Assembly: GCA_900544705.1 (NCBI GenBank)
Contig: UQWH01000014.1
Coordinates: 1 to 38,427, forward strand
From: an uncultured Eubacteriales bacterium
Lineage (GTDB): Bacteria; Bacillota; Clostridia; Oscillospirales; Oscillospiraceae
Reading direction: 5' to 3'
DNA length: 38,427 nucleotides
A model generated the notes under the pieces. That model searched no databases and was not told where the DNA came from. It saw only the letters and a list, made by a program, of their open reading frames with translations. This document shows positions 25,237 to 31,919 of this stretch, in pieces. The first letter of the stretch is position 1. Every line of letters begins with the position of its first letter. A program made the position numbers and the translations under genes.

Positions 25237-25639
25237 TTACATATCAATCGCGGGGTTCATATAGTACACATTTTTCTCGTCCAGTCGTTCGCGCAGGCGC
25301 TGCACCGCTTCGCCGAAACGCTGGAAATGCACGACCTCGCGCTCACGCAGGAACTTGATCACATCGTTGACGTCGGGGTCGTCGGAAAGCCGCAGAATGT
25401 TGTCATAGGTGCTGCGAGCCTTCTGCTCTGCGGCCATATCCTCCGAAAGATCGGTGATGGGGTCCCCTTTGACCTGCATCGATGCGGCCGTCCACGGGAA
25501 GCCTCCGGCAGCCTGCGGATAGACGCCGGCGGTGTGGTCGACGAAGTAGGCGGCAAAGCCGTTTTCGCGCTGCTGCTTTTCCGTCAGGTCGCGCGTGAGC
25601 TGGTGGACGATGGTGCCGATCATTTCCAGATGGCCCAAT
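25237..25639 (-). CDS. cotJC: cotJC, 3' segment (split manganese catalase / spore coat protein)
   Basis: C-terminal two-thirds of a CotJC-type manganese catalase: LGHLEMIGTIVHQLTRDLT, then AAYFVDHTAGVYPQAAGGFPWTAASMQVKGDP, EDMAAEQKARSTYDNIL, and FLREREVVHFQRFGEAV, the last with the expected metal ligands Glu and His. It has no start of its own and no ribosome site at the first Met (25638). The matching N-terminal segment lies 5.4 kb away at 31090-31281 in the same orientation. Joining the two at the shared ATTC gives a continuous 198-codon frame. In the present state this segment is not translated as catalase; upstream it is in frame with the recombinase stop codon TGA. It would be functional only after excision of the element. 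Confidence 0.93.
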
Positions 25640-25663
25640 TCATCCGGCTCGCGGAATTGTCAA
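25632..25663 (-). other. Element attachment site, recombinase-gene end
   Basis: The junction of cotJC sequence (GGCCCAAT, 25632-25639) with the element arm at 25642-25663. Read on the minus strand, the arm starts TTGACAATTC and ends GCCGGAT. The proposed crossover dinucleotide is TC at 25640-25641 (GA on the minus strand). The arm matches the arm at the other end at 18 of 22 positions in inverted orientation. The TGA of the recombinase stop codon lies within TTGACA of this arm. Confidence 0.85.
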
Positions 25664-27201
25664 CGGGCGGGGAAACGGGGATAGAGCGTGAGCGTCAGGT
25701 CGCTGCCGCCCTTTTGCCGCGTGCTGCGCGTCTTATGGTAGACCGCCTTCTGAAGCAGAGCCTTCAGAAGGCGGTTCTTTTCTTCGGCCATGTCGGCAAG
25801 ACCGTACACATCAAGGAGCGGAAGCTCCGGCGGCGGAGAGAAGCGCGGAGCCCCCTTCGCCTCCCTTTCCAGCACCGAAATGCGCGCGGCAAGCGCGGCG
25901 GCGCGGCGCTCCAACACTTCCCGGCGGCTGCGATAGAGCTCCGGCGAATAGATGCCCTGCTCCGCCAGTTCGCAGGCGCGTATCTGCTGTGCGGCGACGG
26001 CGGCGCGCTCCCGTTCCAGTGCGGCACGCTGACGTGTCAACGTATCGCTTTTTTCTGCGGGTACGGGAACGAGCGGGAGATCGCCGAGCCAGTGGCGCAG
26101 CCCCTCCAGCAAAAGCGCTTCCACTTCATGGAGGTAGGAGGCGACGGTCGGGCAGGCGCTGTTGGGGCAGAGCAGAGCGTCCGGCCGCTTGCCGCCGTAG
26201 GGGCGGCGTACCATCGCCCGTCCGCAGAGGCCGCAGTAGACGAGCCCGGCCAGCGGGTTTGCCATGCCCTGCGGTTTTGGACCGGGGGAGGGCTTCTGCG
26301 CTTGCAGGCGCTGCGCGGCGGCATCAAATACCTCCTTGGAAATGAGCGCCGGATGGCGGCCGGGATAGAGCGCGATCTGCGCAGGGAGCGCCCGCGGGCG
26401 GCTCTGCTTCAGCGCGCCGCCGGAGAAGACTTTGACGGTTTTCCGCAGCCCGTGGCGGATCAGACCGCAGTATTCCGGATTGGAGAGGATCCGCCGCACG
26501 GCGGCAGGTGTCCACGTCGTTCCACCGGGAGAGGGAAGTGCAAGCGCGTTCAGATGCTTTGCGAGGGAGGCAGGGCTTTCCCCGTCTGCGAAGCGGAGGA
26601 AAAGCTCCCGCACGACGGCGGCCTGCGGCTCCTGCGGTTCCAGTGTCCAGCCGCGCTCCTTTTTCAGCTTGACCCGCACGTAGCCGTAGGGCGCGGTATG
26701 CCCGATGAATTTCCCCTCGCGCACCGAGGCCTCGCGGCCGCGGGCAAGCCGGCGCTTGATCATGCGGTATTCAAAGCGTGCGCCCTGCGCCTTGTATTCC
26801 ATGGCTTCCTCGTCCGTTTCGCGGCGCAGGTCATAGATGCGGTCGTGCGTGAGCAGCAGCGTGGAGGTCCACTTGAAGGCGTCGAGCAGAATCCCCTGAT
26901 CGCGCATCCCGCCGCGCCCCAGCCGGTCCACGTCCATGCACACAACGGCGTCCCAGCGGCCGGCTTCAATCTCGTGCAGCAGCTGCGTCATGCGCGGGCG
27001 CTCCGCGATGGTGTCGCCGGTGACGACTTCCTCATAAATCGCTGAGATTTTCAGTCCCCAGCGGTGTGCGTCGGCCAGCAGAATGGCGCGGTGACGTGCC
27101 AGCGTGTCCTCTCCGCCGCGCTGTTCCAATTCCAGATCGCGGCGGGATTTCCGCAGGTAAATGCAGACATTCTGAAGCAAAGATACATCGACCGGTTCCA
27201 T
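25660..27201 (-). CDS. Large serine recombinase of the cotJC element
   Basis: A 513-aa site-specific recombinase. The catalytic N-terminal resolvase domain (about 10-150) has YLRKSR with nucleophile Ser19 and the conserved DRLGRGGMRDQ. The recombinase domain (about 165-290) includes PYGYVRVK and RRILSNPEYCGLIRHG. A zinc ribbon uses C323/C326 (YCGLC) and C345/C350 (CPNSAC). A coiled coil rich in Glu/Arg/Ala (about 385-440) follows, as in integrases where it controls direction. All catalytic features look intact. The start is ATG 27201. Its stop TGA lies inside the attachment arm, 19 bases from the crossover. Related enzymes include the skin recombinases of Clostridia. It should cut at GA with 2-base overhangs and excise the element to repair cotJC. 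Confidence 0.95.
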   Translation of the reverse strand: MEPVDVSLLQNVCIYLRKSRRDLELEQRGGEDTLARHRAILLADAHRWGLKISAIYEEVVTGDTIAERPRMTQLLHEIEAGRWDAVVCMDVDRLGRGGMRDQGILLDAFKWTSTLLLTHDRIYDLRRETDEEAMEYKAQGARFEYRMIKRRLARGREASVREGKFIGHTAPYGYVRVKLKKERGWTLEPQEPQAAVVRELFLRFADGESPASLAKHLNALALPSPGGTTWTPAAVRRILSNPEYCGLIRHGLRKTVKVFSGGALKQSRPRALPAQIALYPGRHPALISKEVFDAAAQRLQAQKPSPGPKPQGMANPLAGLVYCGLCGRAMVRRPYGGKRPDALLCPNSACPTVASYLHEVEALLLEGLRHWLGDLPLVPVPAEKSDTLTRQRAALERERAAVAAQQIRACELAEQGIYSPELYRSRREVLERRAAALAARISVLEREAKGAPRFSPPPELPLLDVYGLADMAEEKNRLLKALLQKAVYHKTRSTRQKGGSDLTLTLYPRFPAR

Positions 27202-27233
27202 CCTTCGCCCCCCCTTTTTTCTGCTGCTATCTT

Positions 27234-27239
27234 ATTATA
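27234..27239 (-). promoter_or_regulatory. Possible -10 element of the recombinase gene
   Basis: Minus-strand TATAAT sits 33 bases before the ATG at 27201 in the 73-bp gap between the recombinase and the divergent 52-aa ORF. No good -35 is seen 16-18 bases upstream (best CAAACA), so an activator or a sporulation sigma factor may be needed. I could not fit a clear sigma-E or sigma-K consensus. Confidence 0.4.
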
Positions 27240-27274
27240 GATACCGGCCGCATAGACTGTTTGGAGGTGAGAAA

Positions 27275-27433
27275 ATGGAGAAACTGGAACTGGAGGCCGG
27301 GTGCGTCCTCCTCTGCGACGATGCCTATGCGGAAAACACGCCGGAGCAGAATGAAGCCGCGCGCTGCCTCGCGCAGCGCACGGCCTGGGAGATCCTGCAA
27401 AAGGAACATTCAGCGCGATCCGAGATCCTCTAA
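27275..27433 (+). CDS. 52-aa ORF divergent from the recombinase
   Basis: A small acidic protein (MEKLELEAGCVLLCDDAYAENTPEQNEAARCLAQRTAWEILQKEHSARSEIL in outline; acidic, with three Cys and a helical second half). It is supported by a very good ribosome site, GGAGGTGAG, five bases before ATG 27275. Its last 24 bases overlap the 3' end of the convergent LysR gene. I recognise no family. Its place beside the recombinase inside the element makes it a candidate directionality factor or regulator of excision, but it could also be a relic. Confidence 0.5.
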   Translation: MEKLELEAGCVLLCDDAYAENTPEQNEAARCLAQRTAWEILQKEHSARSEIL

Positions 27434-28306
27434 GACGAATTCGGCAAAACGCTTGGCGGCGGCGGAAGGCTCCGCGCCGCGGAGGGTACACATGGATACC
27501 GAACGCGCCGGCAGCTGCTCTGCCATTTTCAGTTCCCGAATGACGCCGCGGTTCAGGCCGGAAAGGGACATCTCCCGCGTGACGCAGGCGACGCCGAGGC
27601 CGATGCGCGCCAGAGAAATCAGCAGATTATGGCTGGCGGATTCCATTTCCGGCTCCAGCTTCAGGCCGCGCTGCAAAAACTGCGCCTCCAGAAAACGCCG
27701 GGAGCTGGCGTCGCGGTCGAGCACCAGCAGGGGAAACTGCGTAATCTCTTCCAGAGTATAGACCCTTTCAAAATCGCAGGGGAAGTCCGGCGCGGCGACA
27801 AAAGCGGTGTGCGTTTCAAAGCAGCGCACGGTGCGGAAGCTGCCGCCCGCGGGCGGCGTGGTGGCAAAGGCGAGGTCGATCTGTCCGTCCTTCAGGCCTT
27901 CCAGTACCTTTTTGCTCGTTCCGCCGTGAATATGGATCCGGATCTGCGGGTAGGCTTTATGATAGGCCTGCAAAATGGGCATGAGGTAGTATTTCATCAG
28001 CGTGCTGTTGCTGCCGATGGACAGCTCGCCTGTGACCAGCTCGCGCATCTGCTGCAAGCGGTGCTCGCCGGATTGCAGCAGCGTCAGCGCCTTGCCGACA
28101 TATTCATAGAGCTGCTGCCCCTCCGCCGTCAGGCTGACGCCGCGCGGATGGCGCGCAAAAAGCTGCGTCTGCAATGACGCTTCCAGCGATTTGATGCTCT
28201 GGCTCACGGCGGATTGGGAGATATAGAGCCGCTGTGCGGCCGTCGTGAGGTTGCCGCAGTCGGCGACTTCCTTGAACACGCGGTACTGTTCCAGCTTCGC
28301 GATCAT
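27410..28306 (-). CDS. LysR-family transcriptional regulator
   Basis: A 298-aa LysR regulator. Residues 1-60 hold the winged helix-turn-helix (YRVFKEVADCGNLTTAAQRLYISQSAVSQSIKSLE), followed by the linker helix. Residues about 90-295 form the effector-binding domain, starting with LSIGSNSTLMKYYLMP and containing LKDGQIDLAFATTPP. The start ATG 28306 has a GGAGTGAT site. It is divergent from the FAD dehydrogenase gene across 114 bp, the usual arrangement for a LysR regulator and its target. A TAAAA-N7-TTTTA palindrome in that gap is a fitting binding site. It likely senses a metabolite linked to the dehydrogenase or the ligase. It is carried as cargo of the cotJC element. Confidence 0.93.
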   Translation of the reverse strand: MIAKLEQYRVFKEVADCGNLTTAAQRLYISQSAVSQSIKSLEASLQTQLFARHPRGVSLTAEGQQLYEYVGKALTLLQSGEHRLQQMRELVTGELSIGSNSTLMKYYLMPILQAYHKAYPQIRIHIHGGTSKKVLEGLKDGQIDLAFATTPPAGGSFRTVRCFETHTAFVAAPDFPCDFERVYTLEEITQFPLLVLDRDASSRRFLEAQFLQRGLKLEPEMESASHNLLISLARIGLGVACVTREMSLSGLNRGVIRELKMAEQLPARSVSMCTLRGAEPSAAAKRFAEFVLEDLGSR

Positions 28307-28341
28307 GAGATCACTCCATTCGTTTTGCTTATGGCAGGCAT

Positions 28342-28358
28342 TAAAACTAACTATTTTA
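28342..28358. promoter_or_regulatory. Likely LysR operator
   Basis: TAAAA-CTAACTA-TTTTA is an inverted repeat fitting the LysR T-N11-A pattern. It lies between the divergent lysR and dehydrogenase genes and touches the -35 of the latter. Confidence 0.55.
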
Positions 28359-28383
28359 CTTATTCCTGTATTCGTATTATAAT
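28355..28383 (+). promoter_or_regulatory. Promoter of the FAD dehydrogenase / CofE-like operon
   Basis: -35 TTTACT (28355-28360), 17-base spacer, -10 TATAAT (28378-28383), 37 bases before ATG 28421. The weak -35 overlapping the LysR palindrome suggests activated transcription. Confidence 0.6.
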
Positions 28384-28420
28384 GGCGCGGTTGAGAAAAT
28401 GCAAGTACGGAGTGAAAGAC

Positions 28421-29797
28421 ATGGAAAAGAATTATGATGTTGTGATCGTCGGCGCCGGCCCCGGCGGAATCTTCTCGGCCTTTGAGCTGACGCAGAAGAA
28501 GCCGGAGCTGCGCGTGGCCGTTATCGAGGCGGGCCACCCGCTGGAAAAGCGCCGCTGCCCCATCGACGGCGAAAAGATCAAAAGCTGCATCAAGTGCGGC
28601 TGCTGCTCGATCATGAGCGGCTTCGGCGGCGCGGGCGCGTTCTCCGACGGAAAGTATAATATTACCAACGACTTTGGCGGCACGCTCTATGAGCACGTCG
28701 GCAAGAAGCAGGCCATTGACCTGATGAAGTACGTCGACGAGATCAACCTGCGCTTTGGCGGCGAGGGAACGAAGCTCTACTCCACGGCTGGGACGCGCTT
28801 CAAGAAGCTGTGTTTGCAGCACAAGCTGAATTTGCTGGATGCCTCCGTGCGTCACCTCGGAACGGACATCAATTACGTCGTGCTGACGAATCTGTATGAC
28901 GAGCTGCGCCAGCGCGTGGACTTCTACTTTGACACGCCGGCCCACGAGATCGAAAGGACGGCCGAGGGCTATCGCATCGACTGCGGCGAGCAGCGCTTCA
29001 CCTGCCGGGAATGTGTCGTTTCCGTCGGACGCAGCGGCAGCAAGTGGATGGAAAAGGTCTGCGCTCATCTGAACATCCCCACCAAGTCCAACCGCGTCGA
29101 CCTCGGCGTGCGTGTCGAGCTGCCTGCGGTAATCTTCTCGCACCTGACCGACGAGCTGTACGAGAGCAAGATCGTCTATCGAACCGAGCAGTTTGAGGAC
29201 TGCGTGCGCACCTTCTGCATGAACCCGAACGGCATGGTGGTCAACGAGAACACGAACGGCATCGTCACCGTCAACGGCCACAGCTACGAGGGCAAGGAGT
29301 TGCAGACGGAGAATACGAACTTCGCGCTGCTGGTCGCCAAGCACTTCTCCGAGCCCTTCAAGGACAGCAACGGCTACGGCGAGAGCATTGCGCGCCTGTC
29401 AAATATGCTCGGCGGCGGCGTGATCGTGCAGCGCTTCGGCGATCTGATCCGCGGCCGCAGAAGCACGGTCAAGCGCATCGAGGAGGGGTTGGTCACGCCC
29501 ACGCTGGCGGCGACGCCGGGCGACTTGAGCCTGGTCCTGCCTAAGCGGATTTTAGACGGGATCATTGAAATGATCTACGCACTGGATAAGATCGCACCGG
29601 GCACGGCGAATGATGACACGCTGCTCTACGGCGTGGAGGTCAAGTTCTATAACATGGAAGTGGAACTGGACGAAAACCTCGAAACTCTGCACAAAGGACT
29701 CTATATCATCGGCGACGGCAGCGGCGTGACGCACTCCCTGTCCCATGCCTCGGCCAGCGGCGTTTATGTCGCGAGAAAAATTGCACAGGCTCTCTGA
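28421..29797 (+). CDS. FAD-dependent dehydrogenase (COG2509-like)
   Basis: A 458-aa flavoprotein. The N-terminal Rossmann motif VVIVGAGPGG (residues 7-16) binds FAD. A Cys-rich stretch (RRCPIDG, then CIKCGCC at 56-62) and GFGGAGAFSDGK (67-78) are typical of the uncharacterised FAD-dependent dehydrogenases of COG2509. The C-terminal GLYIIGDGSGVTHSLSHASASGVYVA is the second FAD contact. The substrate is unknown; the cysteines may bind an iron-sulfur cluster. The start ATG 28421 has a GGAGTGAA site. The CofE-like gene follows after 23 bases, so they form an operon divergent from lysR. Confidence 0.9.
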   Translation: MEKNYDVVIVGAGPGGIFSAFELTQKKPELRVAVIEAGHPLEKRRCPIDGEKIKSCIKCGCCSIMSGFGGAGAFSDGKYNITNDFGGTLYEHVGKKQAIDLMKYVDEINLRFGGEGTKLYSTAGTRFKKLCLQHKLNLLDASVRHLGTDINYVVLTNLYDELRQRVDFYFDTPAHEIERTAEGYRIDCGEQRFTCRECVVSVGRSGSKWMEKVCAHLNIPTKSNRVDLGVRVELPAVIFSHLTDELYESKIVYRTEQFEDCVRTFCMNPNGMVVNENTNGIVTVNGHSYEGKELQTENTNFALLVAKHFSEPFKDSNGYGESIARLSNMLGGGVIVQRFGDLIRGRRSTVKRIEEGLVTPTLAATPGDLSLVLPKRILDGIIEMIYALDKIAPGTANDDTLLYGVEVKFYNMEVELDENLETLHKGLYIIGDGSGVTHSLSHASASGVYVARKIAQAL

Positions 29798-29820
29798 ACA
29801 GAAGAAAGGAACGAAGAATT

Positions 29821-31014
29821 ATGGAAAGAAAAGTTGGAACGATCTCCCGCGGCATCCGCTGCCCCATCATCCGTCAGGGCGATGATCTGCCCGCCATCGT
29901 GACCCGCGCCGTGCTGGACGCAGCGCAGAGCGAGGGCTTCTCCATGCGCGACCGCGACGTCGTCGCCGTGACCGAATCCGTCGTGGCAAGAAGCCAGGGC
30001 AATTACGCAAGCGTGCAGGATATGGCCGTCGACGTTCGTGCCAAGCTGGGCGGCGAAACGGTGGGCGTGATCTTCCCCATCCTCTCGCGCAACCGCTTTG
30101 CCATCTGCCTGCGCGGCGTGGCGCTGGGCGCAAAAAAAGTCGTTCTGATGCTGAGCTATCCCTCCGACGAAGTCGGCAACTGCCTCGTTTCTCTGGACAA
30201 GCTGGATGAGGCCGGCATCGATCCCTACACGGATACGCTGACGCTGGCCGAATATCGTGAGAAGTTCGGCGAAAATCGCCATGAGTTCACCGGCATCGAC
30301 TATGTCGGCTACTATGAGCAGGTCATCCGCGAGGCGGGCGCCGAGGCGGAGATCATCTTCTCCAATCAGGCGAAAACCATTCTGAACTATACGAAAAATG
30401 TTCTGGTCTGCGACATCCACACCCGCGCGCGGACGAAGCGCATCCTGCGCGCGGCGGGCGCGGAGCGCGTGTGCGGTCTGGACGACATCCTGACTGCGCC
30501 CGTGAACGGCAGCGGCTACAACCCGGATTTCGGCCTGCTGGGTACGAACAAGGCCGATGAGGACACGGTCAAGCTCTTCCCGCGCGACTGCGGCGCCTTT
30601 GTCCGCGAAACGCAGAAGTGGCTGATGGAGGCGACCGGTAAGCACATCGAGGTCATGGTCTACGGCGACGGCGCATTCAAGGATCCGCAGGGCAAGATCT
30701 GGGAACTGGCCGACCCCTGTGTCAGCCCGGCCTACACCGACGGCCTTGTGGGCACGCCGAACGAGCTGAAGCTCAAGTATCTGGCCGACAACGCGTTCAA
30801 GGGGCTGGAGGGCAGCGCGCTTGAAACGGCGATCACGGACAGCATCCGCGCCAAGGACGGCGACCTGACCGGCAACATGGTTTCCGAGGGAACCACGCCG
30901 CGCCAGCTCACCGACCTCATCGGCTCCCTGTGCGACCTGACCAGCGGCTCCGGCGACAAGGGAACGCCCATCGTTCTGGTGCAGGGCTATTTCGACAACT
31001 TCTCCAACAATTAA
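29821..31014 (+). CDS. CofE-like protein (coenzyme F420-0:L-glutamate ligase family)
   Basis: A 397-aa protein of the F420:glutamate ligase family, which joins glutamate to a substrate using GTP in F420 makers. Supporting stretches are ISRGIRCPIIRQGDDL near the start, RDVVAVTESVVARSQGNY, and later ELADPCVSPAYTDGL and IRAKDGDLTGNMVSEGTTPRQLTDLIGSL. Members of this family are annotated in Clostridia that are not known to make F420, so the true acceptor is uncertain. The start ATG 29821 has an AAAGGAA site, 23 bases past the dehydrogenase gene. A strong terminator follows directly, just inside the element's end. Confidence 0.87.
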   Translation: MERKVGTISRGIRCPIIRQGDDLPAIVTRAVLDAAQSEGFSMRDRDVVAVTESVVARSQGNYASVQDMAVDVRAKLGGETVGVIFPILSRNRFAICLRGVALGAKKVVLMLSYPSDEVGNCLVSLDKLDEAGIDPYTDTLTLAEYREKFGENRHEFTGIDYVGYYEQVIREAGAEAEIIFSNQAKTILNYTKNVLVCDIHTRARTKRILRAAGAERVCGLDDILTAPVNGSGYNPDFGLLGTNKADEDTVKLFPRDCGAFVRETQKWLMEATGKHIEVMVYGDGAFKDPQGKIWELADPCVSPAYTDGLVGTPNELKLKYLADNAFKGLEGSALETAITDSIRAKDGDLTGNMVSEGTTPRQLTDLIGSLCDLTSGSGDKGTPIVLVQGYFDNFSNN

Positions 31015-31023
31015 ATATGGATT

Positions 31024-31281
31024 CTAAGCCCCCGGGAAACGGTTCTCCGTTTCCCGGGGGCTTTGTTGACAGTTCGCCGGGCCGGATTCTTCGGTACCAA
31101 TGTCCGTAAGCAAACCCTTGAGCTCCGGGAAGGGCATGGAGTAGCGCTGGGACAGGTAGCGAAGCGACGCGCCCAACTCTCCGTCCGGTCCGCCGTACTG
31201 CGTGATGATAATGGAGGCGAGGCGGGGATTGACATTGGCGATTTTCACCGGGTATTGTAACTTCTTTTCATAGACGAACAT
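31024..31281 (-). CDS. cotJC: cotJC, 5' segment (split manganese catalase / spore coat protein)
   Basis: N-terminal third of CotJC: MFVYEKKLQYPVKIANVNP, ITQYGGPDGELGASLRYLSQRYSMP, then GLLTDIGTEE. After GTEE the frame leaves cotJC and runs into the element (SGPANCQQSP...), stopping at 31024, which gives a useless 85-aa product. True cotJC sequence covers 31090-31281. The break falls between the Glu pair and the His of the metal-binding motif EELGH, so both halves are inactive alone. The start is ATG 31281 with AGGAGGAG upstream, 3 bases past the cotJA-cotJB fusion stop. CotJC proteins are coat-associated manganese catalases made in the mother cell. The 3' segment is at 25237-25639. Confidence 0.93.
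   Translation of the reverse strand: MFVYEKKLQYPVKIANVNPRLASIIITQYGGPDGELGASLRYLSQRYSMPFPELKGLLTDIGTEESGPANCQQSPRETENRFPGA
31028..31064 (+). terminator. Terminator at the inner edge of the cotJC element
   Basis: Perfect 15-bp stem GCCCCCGGGAAACGG / CCGTTTCCCGGGGGC with loop TTCT, then TTTG. It ends the cargo operon one base before the attachment arm (31066-31087), shielding the site and the cotJC fragment from cargo transcription. Confidence 0.88.
31066..31097 (+). other. Element attachment site, cargo end
   Basis: Element arm 31066-31087 (starts TTGACAGTTC, ends GCCGGAT), crossover dinucleotide TC at 31088-31089, then cotJC sequence TTCGGTAC. It is the inverted counterpart of the arm at 25642-25663: 18 of 22 positions match, including TTGACA at the outside and GCCGGAT at the crossover. 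Confidence 0.85.
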
Positions 31282-31284
31282 CGC

Positions 31285-31779
31285 TTACTCCTCCTTGCAG
31301 GCCGCGTTTGCGCCGAAATCCCAGGGCCACGGGTCTTTGAGCCAGTCATACTGGCAGCCCTCCGACATGGAGCGCTGCGTCAGCGGGCCGCAGAGCTTTT
31401 CATACTCTGCCGCGCCCTTTTCATAGAGCGCCGCGTAGGAGCGGAACAGCTCCAGCGCCTCGCAGTCGTCGGGGTGGGTGTCCAGATATTGCCCCAGCTC
31501 TACCAGCGCAAAGCCCAGCGCCTGCAATTCATGCAGCGGCGTGTCAGATAGCTCGTGTTCGTTGATCCTACCCATGAAGGGAAGATCCAGCCCGGGAAAC
31601 AGCGTTCCGCGGACGACGCCCTTCTTGGCGGGATAGGTCTGCGGATTGTTCTGCTGAAAGGGAACATAGGGATTCGCCAGCGGCGCGCAGGCGGGCAGAC
31701 GGCCCTGCGCATCCGTGCAGGCCTCGCTGCCGGTCTCCTGCGTCCGCGGCGGGGTCATGGGTTGCGTTTGATATTCCAA
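31285..31779 (-). CDS. cotJA-cotJB: CotJA-CotJB fusion spore coat protein
   Basis: A 164-aa protein joining two coat proteins that are separate genes in Bacillus. Residues about 30-70 carry the CotJA pattern (LANPYVPFQQNNPQTY, then RGTLFPGLDLPF). Residues about 80-155 carry CotJB (LQALGFALVELGQYLDTHPDDCEAL, then YDWLKDPWPWDF). The start is TTG 31779, with AGGAGG nine bases upstream; no ATG fits. It is co-transcribed with cotJC. In Bacillus subtilis the cotJ operon is made by sigma-E in the mother cell. A possible CATAAGCT -10-like element lies about 50 bases upstream, but no matching -35 is convincing. It is good evidence that the organism makes spores. Confidence 0.9.
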   Translation of the reverse strand: MEYQTQPMTPPRTQETGSEACTDAQGRLPACAPLANPYVPFQQNNPQTYPAKKGVVRGTLFPGLDLPFMGRINEHELSDTPLHELQALGFALVELGQYLDTHPDDCEALELFRSYAALYEKGAAEYEKLCGPLTQRSMSEGCQYDWLKDPWPWDFGANAACKEE

Positions 31780-31875
31780 AAGATGATTCCTCCTTAGATC
31801 AGTCGGAACTTTCGTTCCTTTTCAGCTTATGCAGGAGGCTTTCGCCGTGTTCCGCCAAAAAGCCCGTGAAAAAAT

Positions 31876-31905
31876 AAACGTCCGCCGGGGCTCCGGCGGA
31901 CGTTT
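31876..31905 (-). terminator. Terminator of the nrdG-nrdD-trxB operon
   Basis: Perfect 13-bp stem AAACGTCCGCCGG / CCGGCGGACGTTT with loop GGCT. On the minus strand it is followed by ATTTTTTC. It lies 15 bases after the trxB stop and upstream of the cotJ operon. Confidence 0.9.
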
Positions 31906-31919
31906 TTGTGTGTGAGTGA

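Larger units (their letters stand above)
25640..31087 (-). mobile_element. 5,448-bp serine-recombinase element inserted in cotJC (skin-like)
   Basis: The element is delimited exactly by the two cotJC halves and by inverted arms at 25642-25663 and 31066-31087. It contains a large serine recombinase, a 52-aa ORF, a LysR regulator, an FAD dehydrogenase and a CofE-like ligase. The two junctions share ATTC (25638-25641 and 31086-31089) in direct orientation, so recombination would excise a 5,448-bp circle and leave cotJC intact. The circle junction would carry the perfect dyad GCCGGATGAATCCGGC. The host gene is spore-specific, and sporulation genes such as sigK (skin), spoVFB and spsM are known to be interrupted by similar elements that are removed in the mother cell. 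No phage structural or conjugation genes are present. Excision itself is inferred, not shown. Confidence 0.9.

Noticed and set aside
25640..31087. The cotJC element as a prophage or integrative conjugative element
   Set aside because: No capsid, terminase, replication, relaxase or mating genes are present in its 5.4 kb.
31795..31880. A sigma-E promoter for the cotJ operon
   Set aside because: CATAAGCT is similar to a sigma-E -10, but no matching -35 lies at the right distance. I do not annotate it.
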